From assembly GCA_020024055.1 (NCBI GenBank), contig JAHHUI010000007.1:1-29187 (forward strand): a stretch of DNA of 29,187 bases. The letters run 5' to 3'. The position numbers and the translations under genes are program-made. Below the pieces are notes generated by a model. That model was not told the origin of the DNA and made no database searches. It saw only the letters and a list, made by a program, of their open reading frames with translations. The stretch is from Spirochaetaceae bacterium. Lineage in GTDB: Bacteria > Spirochaetota > Spirochaetia > WRBN01. Numbering within the stretch: the first letter of the stretch is position 1; every line of letters begins with the position of its first letter. Below are positions 15,617-23,990 of the stretch, piece by piece.

Positions 15617-16771
15617 GTGTTTGAGAATATCATCGGACAGAAAAATAATGTTGAACTTTTATCTTCTGCTGTCGGCCGGGGAAATCTGCCGCCGGCTTTA
15701 TTGTTTCTGGGCCCTGCCTATGCGGGAAAACTGAGCACGGCTTTGGAATTGGCCCGCAGCCTGACCTGTGAGCAAAATGCACATTGGGAATGCACCTGTG
15801 CCCCCTGCCAGGCGCAGCGTGAGTTGACCTATCCTTACACAGTCATGCTGGGCAATCGATATTTTGATCAGGAAATTCATCGCACGGCAAATGTTTTCTT
15901 GAGCGAACCCTGTAAGCCTACATTTTTTTTATTTTTGCGTTCTTTACGTAAGTTGCTGCGCCGTTTTGATAATTTTTTGTGGGATGAGCATGACAATCAT
16001 TATCGCAAAGCAAAGCCCATTCTGACTCAGTTGGCCGAACAGGTGTCTGAATTTGATCATAGTGACTATGAGCAGATGGCCAAGAAAAAAGCGAAAGAGA
16101 TACAGCTGATTGTGGACAAAGGGGCAAAGCTTGCTGCGGTGCTGAGGGGTTATCATGTTTCTATTTCTCAGATACGCGCGCTACGGCATTGGTGCACCAC
16201 CACATCATGGCAGAAGAAAATTGTGATTATTGAAGAAGCGGATCACATGAATGAAGGTGCGCGCAATGCCTTGCTGAAGATTTTGGAAGAGCCGCCAGAG
16301 GGGCTGTATTTTGTTTTGATTGCGCCTTCAAAGTCTACCATTATGCCCACATTGTTCTCGCGTCTTCGCAGCTATCAGTTTTTACAGCGCAGCCATGAAG
16401 ATGAGAGACAGATTTTGCAAAGGATTTTTCGCCAAAGTCAGGATGATTTGACCCTGGAGGCATTTTTTGGTGCGCATCAGGGGGCCAATCTGCACAACGC
16501 TGCCAGAGAATTTTATGCAGGAATGCTGAATTGTGCAAAATTTTCTGATGTATATCCTGGCGAATCTGCCGAAGAGAATTTCAAGCAGTTTTTATACGAT
16601 TTGTCTTTAGAGATTCAACAACGCTGGCAGGCGGGGGAAATTTCCTCGTCTCTGGCACAGGAAATGCTGCATCATATGGGCAATATGCGTCAGCAATTCC
16701 TGATGTATAGGCAATCGGCACAAAGCCTAGCCGAGAATTTCTTTTTCAGGTATTTTAACCGGAAAAATTGA
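15617..16771 (+). CDS. holB: DNA polymerase III delta-prime subunit (clamp loader)
   Basis: Delta-prime is the stator of the clamp loader that places the beta sliding clamp on primed DNA. The AAA+ fold is clear: LLFLGPAYAGKLSTALELA in the P-loop position (near 28-46, without a classical GxxGxGKT), a zinc module with Cys51, 59, 61 and 64, SISQIRALRHW, IVIIEEADHMNEGARNALLK, ILEEPPEG, and SRLRSYQF at the SRC position with the usual Cys replaced. Between the zinc module and SISQIR lie about 100 residues (76-178), highly charged and helical, far more than in E. coli HolB. The GTG at 15617, 2 nt after cvpA, starts the conserved FENIIGQ. The stop overlaps the cheW -35 element. A DnaX-like tau/gamma subunit is less likely given the degenerate P-loop. 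Confidence 0.88.
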   Translation: MFENIIGQKNNVELLSSAVGRGNLPPALLFLGPAYAGKLSTALELARSLTCEQNAHWECTCAPCQAQRELTYPYTVMLGNRYFDQEIHRTANVFLSEPCKPTFFLFLRSLRKLLRRFDNFLWDEHDNHYRKAKPILTQLAEQVSEFDHSDYEQMAKKKAKEIQLIVDKGAKLAAVLRGYHVSISQIRALRHWCTTTSWQKKIVIIEEADHMNEGARNALLKILEEPPEGLYFVLIAPSKSTIMPTLFSRLRSYQFLQRSHEDERQILQRIFRQSQDDLTLEAFFGAHQGANLHNAAREFYAGMLNCAKFSDVYPGESAEENFKQFLYDLSLEIQQRWQAGEISSSLAQEMLHHMGNMRQQFLMYRQSAQSLAENFFFRYFNRKN

Positions 16772-16797
16772 CACACACCCGGGCACATAGATATAAT
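16768..16797 (+). promoter_or_regulatory. Near-perfect sigma-70 promoter for cheW
   Basis: TTGACA (16768-16773) and TATAAT (16792-16797) are both exact consensus hexamers, 18 nt apart. The -35 overlaps the holB stop codon (TGA 16769-16771). Transcription would start near 16804, leaving a leader of about 24 nt with GAGGAG before the cheW ATG. Confidence 0.85.
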
Positions 16798-16827
16798 GCC
16801 CCGCAAGCGAGAAGAGGAGTAATTGTC

Positions 16828-17376
16828 ATGAATACCATGAAGCGCGGCCATGGCCACAAAGAAAAAATGCACAGCGAGCCGCAGAAGCATTATTTAACTT
16901 TCTTTGTGGGCGAAACAGAATGTGTGTTTCCTGTCTCACGCGTGCAGGAAGTGCTGCCCTATATGCGCGTGACGCGCCTGCCGCAAAGTATTGCTGCGAT
17001 GAAAGGCCTGGTGAATCTGCGCGGGGCGGGCATTGCCGTGATCGATTTACATGTGAAATTTGCTCTGGAACCTATGATTATCACAAAAAATACATCCATG
17101 ATCGTTTTGGAAAGCAACCAAGAACATAATGGCCAGCCCGTGCTGTTCATTGTTTTGGCCGACTCTGTGCATGAGGTCATTGAAATGCCCGACAGTGCCA
17201 TTGAGCCAAAGCCAAAATTTGGAAGTGTGATTCCTTTGGAATTTGTCGCTGGCCTGGCGCATTATGGCAAGAAATTCTTCTCTTTGCTGGATGTGGACAG
17301 AATTCTGTTGCCCAGAGACCTGGCTCGCATTGCCGCTGAGGTGGAATCCAAGCAGAATTTGGCAGCCACTTTCTAG
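16828..17376 (+). CDS. cheW: Chemotaxis coupling protein CheW
   Basis: CheW links methyl-accepting receptors to the CheA kinase in cytoplasmic or membrane arrays. The 182-aa protein is one CheW domain: YLTFFVGETECVFPVSRVQE at the first barrel, ITRLP-like RVTRLPQSIAAMKGLVNLRG, the interface motif GLVNLRGAGIAVIDL, and FFSLLDVDRILL near the end. The N-terminal 20 residues are basic and His-rich. I chose ATG 16828 because GAGGAG lies 8-9 nt upstream and it follows the strong promoter; the frame is open to 16768, but that start would lie at the promoter. No other chemotaxis genes are in the window. The 3' end is 4 nt from the convergent CPBP gene. Confidence 0.93.
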   Translation: MNTMKRGHGHKEKMHSEPQKHYLTFFVGETECVFPVSRVQEVLPYMRVTRLPQSIAAMKGLVNLRGAGIAVIDLHVKFALEPMIITKNTSMIVLESNQEHNGQPVLFIVLADSVHEVIEMPDSAIEPKPKFGSVIPLEFVAGLAHYGKKFFSLLDVDRILLPRDLARIAAEVESKQNLAATF

Positions 17377-17380
17377 AGTT

Positions 17381-18052
17381 TTAAATGCGCCCTGCAAGGG
17401 TAATCATGATAAAATTGTAAGCCCCATGAGTCATGGCAAGACAATGCCAACCTATAGGGCCATATTTTTTGCTTAAAAATACATAGAAAAAAGCGAAAAT
17501 CCCACCCGCCACTGTGCTGAACAACACAGTGATCCATCCCTGGGCAATATGTGCCAGGCCAAAGAGCAGGCTCATCGTAATGTGTGCCGCCGGCACGCTC
17601 AGAAATGGAAAAATATCTGCAGTATCTCTTCGGAACAATGCCTCTTCGCTATATCCAATCAGCAGGCATAAAAACGCGATGGGCAAATACAAAGCCTTAG
17701 TCGGCTGTGTCACTGCCTGGGCCCCTGTATGCGGCCAATGTAATACTTTGCTCAAGAGGGACAAGACTGAATTGGCCAAGAATAAACAAAATAATATCAA
17801 AACGCACCAGGTAAACAGACCCGCATGCCGTTGTGTTTTTTTCTGATGAATCATTTCTTTTTTTTGCGAAAGTAACAGGGCAAAGACCAACATCAGGATA
17901 CTGTTGAGGGCCATGGCCAAAAGCAGATGCACATTGTTAAAATTGATGCGCATAGCGGGGGGATTCTGTATCATTTTTGCGACCGAGGGACCAAAAAGGA
18001 AGATAAAATAATAGAGAAAAAATAATACGCTGCGCCAGATTTTGTGAATCAT
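17381..18052 (-). CDS. CPBP-family intramembrane metalloprotease (CAAX/Abi type)
   Basis: About seven hydrophobic segments carry the three CPBP motifs: EExxxR as YSEEALFRRD, the second-motif histidine as LLFGLAHIAQG, and HxxxN as MTHGAYNF. These form the metal-dependent glutamate-protease site in the membrane. Bacterial members process prenylated or signal-like peptides, or give immunity to bacteriocins; the substrate here is unknown. I place the start at ATG 18052 (MIHKIWRSVLFFLYY), since the 34 codons upstream to 18154 look like the tail of the adjoining ABC ATPase. That upstream stretch is open in frame, so a longer protein from 18154 is possible. Neither start has a good ribosome site, so expression may depend on coupling. 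Confidence 0.82.
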   Translation of the reverse strand: MIHKIWRSVLFFLYYFIFLFGPSVAKMIQNPPAMRINFNNVHLLLAMALNSILMLVFALLLSQKKEMIHQKKTQRHAGLFTWCVLILFCLFLANSVLSLLSKVLHWPHTGAQAVTQPTKALYLPIAFLCLLIGYSEEALFRRDTADIFPFLSVPAAHITMSLLFGLAHIAQGWITVLFSTVAGGIFAFFYVFLSKKYGPIGWHCLAMTHGAYNFIMITLAGRI

Positions 18053-18651
18053 GATTCGTGCTTTTTTATCGATAGTTTTTCCAGAGAATAAATCAGAAGA
18101 TGATAAAATAAACCCAAAGCGCTGACGCTGCAATGTTTTGCACAGGGCAATCATTTACCGGCATATAAAGACATCTAATAAGGCAAAGGGCTCGTCCATA
18201 AGAAGCAGATCAGGGTCTTGCAGCAAGGTTCTGGCCAGCTCCAGTCTCTTGCGCATGCCCCCTGACAATTCACATGCCCTGTGATGGGTCCAGGCCTCAA
18301 GACCCACCTCGCGTAAAATCTGTGTTGCCTGGGTCTTGATGCTTTCACTGATGGGTGTGCCCTTGAGGTGAAAAGGCAAAAGCAGATTGCTGTACACTGT
18401 ATCAGAGGGGATGCTGGCCTCTTCCTGACTCAAGTATACAGCTTGTTGTGCATTCAGGGATACAATGCCCGATGTGGCAGGCAAAATGCCGAAAATCAGT
18501 TTTAACAGAGTACTTTTTCCACAGCCAGATCGCCCGATAATAGAAAGAGAGTGCCCCATATTCAGACTGAGAGAGAAATCCTGAAAAAGAGGACTGGCAC
18601 CGTTTTATAAGAAAATGTCAGGTTTCTCAGCTGGAAAATCGTCTCTGCCAT
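18053..18651 (-). pseudogene. Decayed ABC-transporter ATPase
   Basis: Starting at ATG 18651 the frame reads MAETIFQLRNLTFSYKTVPV, then breaks at an A5 tract (18584-18588 on the plus strand). Shifting one base restores FSLSLN and then the Walker A (IIGRSGCGKSTLLKLIFG), the Q-loop region (YLSQEEA), the signature LSGGMRKRLELARTLLQ and Walker B LLLMDEPFALLD. A TAA at 18157-18155 then stops it. In the same frame the tail continues as ALCKTLQRQRFGFILSSSD, aligning where the H-loop should be but lacking the His. So there is one frameshift, one stop and a lost switch His. Sequence style is that of nitrate/sulfonate-type importers. No permease or binding protein is adjacent. Confidence 0.72.
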
Positions 18652-18670
18652 TATTTAATTATAATAATTT

Positions 18671-20002
18671 ATGCAAAAATTTGTCTACGGTCATATTATT
18701 TTGCATAAATGCCCGGATATGAAAATGCAAGGGAATCGAAGGCTTTGGAGTATACGAGTTTTGCCTCTTTCTTTTTGGTCTGCTGAGAATACGGCCTGGG
18801 CCGATATCAGCCTGCCTGTGGCCTTGCATCCGGGGCAGGAATTGTATCTTGATGTGGGCCAGGTGCTCTATGGCCTGGTCGAGCTGCATTTTTCTTGTGA
18901 GGAAATATGCCGCGTGGATATGTGCGCTGCAGAAACTTTGTGGGCCCTTCAAGATGAACAGACTGAAGAGCATGAATATAAAGGCCAGGGCAAGTACCCG
19001 ATGATGCTGGGGCAACAGGTGTTGCGTTTTATTCGCCTGAGAGTGCACAAACCTTGTTTTTTGATGAATTTATCTCTCTGGTCGCGCGCCGATCCTCTCT
19101 TTCCTGCCTGTCCGGTTTCGAATGAACGCATGGAGGGCATGTGGCTGAATGCGTGTTCTGTTGTTTCTTTTTGCTGGCAGGAAGGCCTGTGGCTTGTGCC
19201 AAGCCTGCGTGCGGCGGCAGATGTTTACAGCGTATGGGTCCTGGGTCCAGCTGTTTTCCTTCTGGCCGGTGTGGTGCAGGACTGGAAAGATAATTTGAGA
19301 GATCTTCTTACGCAATACGATCGAAAAGAATGGCTGGACGATTCGCCAATGTCCTCGCTGTGGTTTTTTCTGTGCCTGGGCGAATATCATCAGCACACAA
19401 AGGACGATGATTTTTTTGCCCAGCACGGGCCGCGCATTAAAGACAAGTTAGACGCATTGCTGCACAGCTGTCGCAATAATGGGCGTATTCAATGCCCCAG
19501 TGAACCTGATGAGAGCCTGTGGGGAAGAATTTTTGCCTCAGATTCTGAAGAGATATTGATGGCACAGCAGACCACTTTATTCTGGGTGCTGGGTGTCATC
19601 AAGCATTTAGTTTTTCATCTGGACTGGATGGAGCAATTTGTTAAAATTGAACGATTTTTGGTTGCGCGCGAGGAATTTTGGCTTTTCCCCCAGACACAGA
19701 CCGGCGCGGCGCTAGCTGTGCTGGGTGATTTGCCCGATAGAAGATATTTTTTTCTTCCCCAAATGAATCAGAATCATGATAATCTCTCAGCTATAGAGAT
19801 GGCATTGCTGGCCTTGGCCCTGGCCAAGAAAAACGAAATCCAGGCCGGCAGAGACATTTTGCAGGAATATTGGCTGGGTAAAAGTGCCTTGTATCCCCCC
19901 GCGGCTGAAAATCCCTATCGGCCCATCAAAGACGCCTATATTCTTTCCGCCTGGGATGCCATGCCCATTAATCTGATCCCCGTTTTATATACACAGCATT
20001 AG
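18671..20002 (+). CDS. Six-hairpin glycosidase-like protein related to alpha-L-rhamnosidases
   Basis: The 443-aa protein has a beta-sandwich-like N-terminal third (ELYLDVGQVLYGLVELHFSC) followed by an (alpha/alpha)6-type region, as in GH78 alpha-L-rhamnosidases: SNERMEGMWLNACSVVSFC, PMSSLWFFLCLGEYHQHTKD, DKLDALLHSCRNNGRI. The place where the family carries its acidic DGPKRDR-x-W-x-GD segment reads EGLWLVPSLRAAADVYSVW, without the acids. It may therefore be a non-catalytic relative or have different chemistry. It is short for the family and has no signal peptide. ATG 18671 has no clear ribosome site; ATG 18719 is an alternative. It diverges from the ABC remnant, and its TAG overlaps the tatD stop by 3 nt. 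Confidence 0.6.
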   Translation: MQKFVYGHIILHKCPDMKMQGNRRLWSIRVLPLSFWSAENTAWADISLPVALHPGQELYLDVGQVLYGLVELHFSCEEICRVDMCAAETLWALQDEQTEEHEYKGQGKYPMMLGQQVLRFIRLRVHKPCFLMNLSLWSRADPLFPACPVSNERMEGMWLNACSVVSFCWQEGLWLVPSLRAAADVYSVWVLGPAVFLLAGVVQDWKDNLRDLLTQYDRKEWLDDSPMSSLWFFLCLGEYHQHTKDDDFFAQHGPRIKDKLDALLHSCRNNGRIQCPSEPDESLWGRIFASDSEEILMAQQTTLFWVLGVIKHLVFHLDWMEQFVKIERFLVAREEFWLFPQTQTGAALAVLGDLPDRRYFFLPQMNQNHDNLSAIEMALLALALAKKNEIQAGRDILQEYWLGKSALYPPAAENPYRPIKDAYILSAWDAMPINLIPVLYTQH

Positions 20003-20805
20003 AAGTGTGGCACAAATTTTTTAAAATTTTCGGCCATTTGCTGTGAAAATTCCTGCCCCTTCATGCCGCGCAGAGCGCTGATATAGCGATAGACAAAAGC
20101 CACATAGCCCAGCTGATTTGGCCGGCCGCGATAGGGCACAGGTGTCAGAAACGGTGCATCTGTTTCACACAGCAGCCTGTCTATGGGCGTGTACAGCGCG
20201 CTCTCTTGCACTTCGGGCGCATTTTTGAATGTGACAATGCCTGAATATGAAAGATGAAAGCCCTGATCCAGCCAGGCGCGTGCAATGTTTTTATTGCCGG
20301 TGAAACAATGCACAATGCCATGATGAATATTCTGTTCGCGGATGACGGCCAGCGCATCTTCATGGGCCTCTCTCACATGCAGCACCACAGGCTTGTTCAT
20401 TTCTTTCGCCAAATTCAGCTGAATAATGAAGCATTCCTGCTGCGCTTTTTTATTCACTTCGCGCATATAGTCCAGGCCCACTTCGCCCAGGGCAATGGTT
20501 TTCTCAAAGTTCAGCTCTTCTTTCAGGGCAGCTATGTCAATCGCCGCAGGGTCAATGCAGTCTTGCGGGTGATGGCCGCAGATGAGATAAAGATGGGGAT
20601 AGGCCAAAGAAAGCTCTTTGCGTTTGTCAAATGAATGATAAGGGGTGCCGGCCTCCACGGCGGCGCGCAGGCCGTGCGCAAAGGCAAATTCCACGTCGGC
20701 CTGGCTGTTTTGGCCCTGGTCCATGCAGTGAAAATAGTGAAAATGTGTGTCTATCGGCGTAAATTCCCCCAGAGTCTGCGCTAAGTCGTCCATGCCAAAG
20801 AGCAT
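19999..20805 (-). CDS. tatD: TatD-family metal-dependent hydrolase (DNase)
   Basis: TatD proteins are TIM-barrel metal-dependent hydrolases, usually with 3'-5' exonuclease or DNase activity in DNA repair. The motifs are intact: IDTHFHYF (metal His pair), ALGEVGLDYMRE, KPVVLHVREAHEDAL, GIVHCFTGN, and the C-terminal LLCETDAPFLTPVPYRGRPN. Length 268 aa is normal. ATG 20805 opens MLFGMDDLAQ; ATG 20793 is an alternative, and the conserved IDTH begins at residue 18 of the longer form. The start codon lies inside a 22-nt sequence repeated at the start of the type IIG gene upstream, suggesting that gene was inserted here. The 3' end converges on the glycosidase-like gene. Confidence 0.95.
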   Translation of the reverse strand: MLFGMDDLAQTLGEFTPIDTHFHYFHCMDQGQNSQADVEFAFAHGLRAAVEAGTPYHSFDKRKELSLAYPHLYLICGHHPQDCIDPAAIDIAALKEELNFEKTIALGEVGLDYMREVNKKAQQECFIIQLNLAKEMNKPVVLHVREAHEDALAVIREQNIHHGIVHCFTGNKNIARAWLDQGFHLSYSGIVTFKNAPEVQESALYTPIDRLLCETDAPFLTPVPYRGRPNQLGYVAFVYRYISALRGMKGQEFSQQMAENFKKFVPHF

Positions 20806-20812
20806 AACAAAA
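20791..20812. repeat. Direct repeat copy 1, at the tatD start
   Basis: This 22-nt sequence matches 23898-23919 in the same orientation at 21 of 22 positions (mismatch at 20807 versus 23914). It begins CATGCCAAAGAGCATA and holds both candidate tatD start codons. The copies are 3107 nt apart and bracket the type IIG gene. Confidence 0.9.
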
Positions 20813-20834
20813 ATACCTGATAGCTACAAGAACG

Positions 20835-23800
20835 CTACTCATCCCATACACTTTTATATTTATCAATTTCTTTCTGAATGGAAATAGTTTCTTTCAATAG
20901 TTCTGCCACTTGCTGCACATGCTGAATGTCAGAAAAATCCAATATACGATCTTTTCGGGAGGATATCCATTTGTGCAGAACCTGATACCCGCCGATGGTA
21001 TAATTCCATACGTCTGGGCTGATATGATCGAAATATTGGTCTTGATTGATATAGATTTTGTTGTCTCGATATTCAATACAGGTAATGCGCCTATCTCCTT
21101 CAATGGGAAAAGAGGGCTTAGAGGAAGGAGGTGCTTTCATCAGATGCAAATCAATTAATTTTTGCCCTAAAGCAAAGAGGTCATCAAATTGCTTTTTGTC
21201 TGTGGTGAAAGGTATGCGGGGATAATCATAAGAAAGATCGTCGGCGTATTTTTCGCGATATGAAGGCGCGTAAAGAATCGCGTAAATATAAGAGAGAATA
21301 TCTTCAGGAGTTTTGGTATGATAAGCTTCCAGGAATTTTTTAAAGTCGTCTGTCCAATTCGGATTTTTATCATCTTCAGATAGTTCCAGTTCTTTTTGTT
21401 TATCATAGCAATACAGGGGGGCAAAATAGGTTTGATAAGCTGTAAAATTTTTATCGATTATATTTGAAGAAATTAAAATATGCTCAAATGGTATATCAGC
21501 AACGACATAGCGTACAAACATTAGTCCGATATTATCATTATCAATGAGATGCCGCATCGTGTCATATACAGGTCGTCTAGTAATCCCGCCACTTTTTTTC
21601 GCGTAATAAATCTTGCGAAAATCAAATGGGCGATAATGAATTGATGTAATATTTCCCTGATTATTTTCAACTTCTTTTTTCGCTCGCATCAGCTGTTCTG
21701 TCTTGGATTGTGATTCTTTAAGGTAATAAAGCTTTGCAATTTCTTCTGGGCTTTGGGTTTTAATGGCTTCTAAAGCTTTGTGTAATTCTTTTTCGCTGAA
21801 ATGAATAATTAATTCATCTTTGCCTGTTTCGATGCCACTGTTGTACACAGAAAATATTTCCGCCAGACCCCTAAATTCATCCCAATATTTGTTCTGTGCC
21901 GCCCGCGGAATAAACCAATGCCACTGGGGTGTATCTTCCAATTTTATCCAGCGATTACTGTCCAGGTCTGTCTGCCAAGATAATTCATTAAGATAACTCA
22001 GTTTAGCTTCTCTTTTGGGGGCAAATAATTCTTGGTAGTATACACCCTGATAGGGATTGCTCTTTTTCCCTGTTTTCACCAGCAACAGCATACATACCCC
22101 CGCGCTTTGAATGGGAAAGACATTGGCGTCTATTTCTCCATCGAGTGTTTTCTCTCCTTTGTTGCCATTGCCGTGCAGATTGAAAATATAAATCTCATCA
22201 AAGGATTCCATCAGGCTTTTTCGCATCAGTCTGTGAGAGACGCCGTCTAAGAAACTATTGTTGACAATCACACTGACCAGTCCTTTTTCTTGCGTATCAA
22301 TTTTCCATTGGGCAAAGCGTAGAAATTTAATGTAATCATCATTTAATTTCTGTTTTTCAGTACCGGTTAATTTCTTATCCCCATCTTCTTGATAGATTTT
22401 CAGTTCATCTTGTATCCATTTTTTCGAGTTCATCGGATCAGACTTCGAATTATAGGGTGGATTGCCCATTACGACTAAAATAGGTGTACTGGTTTTCACT
22501 TTTTGCGCAGCGTCCGCTTCATCATTGAACTCAGTGAATAAAGGAAATTTTTCAGGTTCAGACTGGTCCAGTGTGTTGGTCAGATAGAGTTTTAATCTTT
22601 CTTTATTTTGATATTTATAATCACAGTCTTTCAAATATTCGTAGATACGGAAATGCGCCAGAATATAAGGCACAATTAAATATTCAAACCCGTAGAGGTT
22701 TTTTAAAATAAAGTCTTGTACCAAGGTTTTCCACATGCCTTTGTTTTCTTGTTCTATAAGTTCTTTATAAGCATATTCAATCGCAGAAAGCAGAAATGTT
22801 CCTGTTCCTGTGGCAAAATCTAAAATATGAATATTATTATCAATGATTCCTTTGGCAGAACTTAGACGTGTTTTAAGAATCTCATCCGTGCTTTTAATTA
22901 AATATCTAACAATTTGAATCGGTGTGTAAAACACACCGCGCGCATTGCGTGCCTGTGGATTGAATTCTTTTAAGAATTGTTCATATAAATAGATAAACGG
23001 ATCTTCAATATCATGATCGTCTTTATAGCTTTTACCCTGTGGGAAAAAGATGGCTTCATCATAAATATTTACTGTATCAATAATACTGTCAATTAAATAT
23101 AATATGCCTCTAGACATTTCCTCTAAATTGAATTTCCCTAAAATCTCTTTGAGAATGGGAATGAAAGCAGGTATATTTGCAAAGTCCTGACGTGATATAT
23201 CCGTATGTTTGGTCAGGCGGCAAAAGATCTGACTGAATGTGATAATCTGGGCAAAAGCATCAGCAAAGTCCTGCTTGTCTAAATCGCGATATAAGGTCTT
23301 GCTGAATAAGGTTTGAATTTCTGATTTTGCAAGATAAGATTCTGAATTTTCCAATTCATCTAAAATCATATCGCGTAAATATTTTGTTTTGTCTGCTAGC
23401 ATTCTGATAAGAGAATCACGATTTTTGACAGGCATTGGCCTGGCTTGTACAAATAGATTTAATAATCGCAGAATATCATCACAAAGTAAGTTTTTGACAT
23501 CTCGATATAAAACTTTGTCTAAGACATTAATATCTTTTTCTTCGTTATTCCATTCCAATAGGTAAAAACTAAAATAATTGGTAAAAAGAATGACTTTTGC
23601 CCAGGTAAAATATTTACATAATTGTTCATATTCTTTAGATTTTTTATGCTCTAGAACATGATTAAGATCAAAGTCAGGTTTTTTACATTCAATACATCCA
23701 ATAATATGGGCTGATTTATTCCAAATGGTAAAATCAGGGATTCCTGTTTCTGAAGAGGCTTCCTGCCGAACTGTAAAGTTTTTTCCCCATATTATATTGA

Positions 23801-23912
23801 CTAAATTTTCTAAAGGAGTACGATATGTTGTTTCATTAGCATTGGGGGTTTTTCTTATTAAATTAATTTCTTGAAAATATGATTTGATCTGTGCAAGCAT
23901 GCCAAAGAGCAT
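20835..23912 (-). CDS. Type IIG restriction-modification enzyme (nuclease-methyltransferase-specificity fusion)
   Basis: This 1025-aa chain cuts and methylates DNA by itself. An N-terminal PD-(D/E)XK nuclease has Asp60 (GIPDFTIW) and Glu75-Cys-Lys77 (IGCIECKKP). A helical linker runs to about 320. The gamma-type adenine methyltransferase follows, with GVFYTPIQIVRYLI (motif X, about 326-339), LDFATGTGTFLL (motif I, 364-375) and the catalytic NPPY at 484-487. The C-terminal part resembles the specificity domain of type ISP enzymes (HYRPFDFRKIYYAKK, ILSYIYAILYAPSYREKYA). No helicase domain is present, which fits type IIG. It is AT-rich against its neighbours, needs no partner gene, and shares its first five codons (MLFGM) with tatD through the flanking repeat. 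ATG 23900 is an alternative start; neither has a good ribosome site. Confidence 0.92.
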   Translation of the reverse strand: MLFGMLAQIKSYFQEINLIRKTPNANETTYRTPLENLVNIIWGKNFTVRQEASSETGIPDFTIWNKSAHIIGCIECKKPDFDLNHVLEHKKSKEYEQLCKYFTWAKVILFTNYFSFYLLEWNNEEKDINVLDKVLYRDVKNLLCDDILRLLNLFVQARPMPVKNRDSLIRMLADKTKYLRDMILDELENSESYLAKSEIQTLFSKTLYRDLDKQDFADAFAQIITFSQIFCRLTKHTDISRQDFANIPAFIPILKEILGKFNLEEMSRGILYLIDSIIDTVNIYDEAIFFPQGKSYKDDHDIEDPFIYLYEQFLKEFNPQARNARGVFYTPIQIVRYLIKSTDEILKTRLSSAKGIIDNNIHILDFATGTGTFLLSAIEYAYKELIEQENKGMWKTLVQDFILKNLYGFEYLIVPYILAHFRIYEYLKDCDYKYQNKERLKLYLTNTLDQSEPEKFPLFTEFNDEADAAQKVKTSTPILVVMGNPPYNSKSDPMNSKKWIQDELKIYQEDGDKKLTGTEKQKLNDDYIKFLRFAQWKIDTQEKGLVSVIVNNSFLDGVSHRLMRKSLMESFDEIYIFNLHGNGNKGEKTLDGEIDANVFPIQSAGVCMLLLVKTGKKSNPYQGVYYQELFAPKREAKLSYLNELSWQTDLDSNRWIKLEDTPQWHWFIPRAAQNKYWDEFRGLAEIFSVYNSGIETGKDELIIHFSEKELHKALEAIKTQSPEEIAKLYYLKESQSKTEQLMRAKKEVENNQGNITSIHYRPFDFRKIYYAKKSGGITRRPVYDTMRHLIDNDNIGLMFVRYVVADIPFEHILISSNIIDKNFTAYQTYFAPLYCYDKQKELELSEDDKNPNWTDDFKKFLEAYHTKTPEDILSYIYAILYAPSYREKYADDLSYDYPRIPFTTDKKQFDDLFALGQKLIDLHLMKAPPSSKPSFPIEGDRRITCIEYRDNKIYINQDQYFDHISPDVWNYTIGGYQVLHKWISSRKDRILDFSDIQHVQQVAELLKETISIQKEIDKYKSVWDE

Positions 23913-23919
23913 AGCAAAA
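23898..23919. repeat. Direct repeat copy 2, at the type IIG gene start
   Basis: This is the partner of 20791-20812 with one mismatch. It contains the type IIG ATG codons at 23912 and 23900. The adjacent divergent exported-protein gene begins just outside it. Confidence 0.9.
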
Positions 23920-23990
23920 TGTTTATGATAAAAGCAAGAAGAGAAAAGACTGGACTTAAAAGCGCAGTTTTGCCGATATTTAAAAAACTC

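Noticed and set aside
19999..20002. Possible terminator between the glycosidase-like gene and tatD
   Set aside because: The two stops overlap, and nearby sequence has only A/T runs without a GC stem.
20835..23912. Type I or type ISP enzyme with helicase
   Set aside because: No DEAD/helicase motifs lie between the nuclease and the methylase, so type IIG is the better call.
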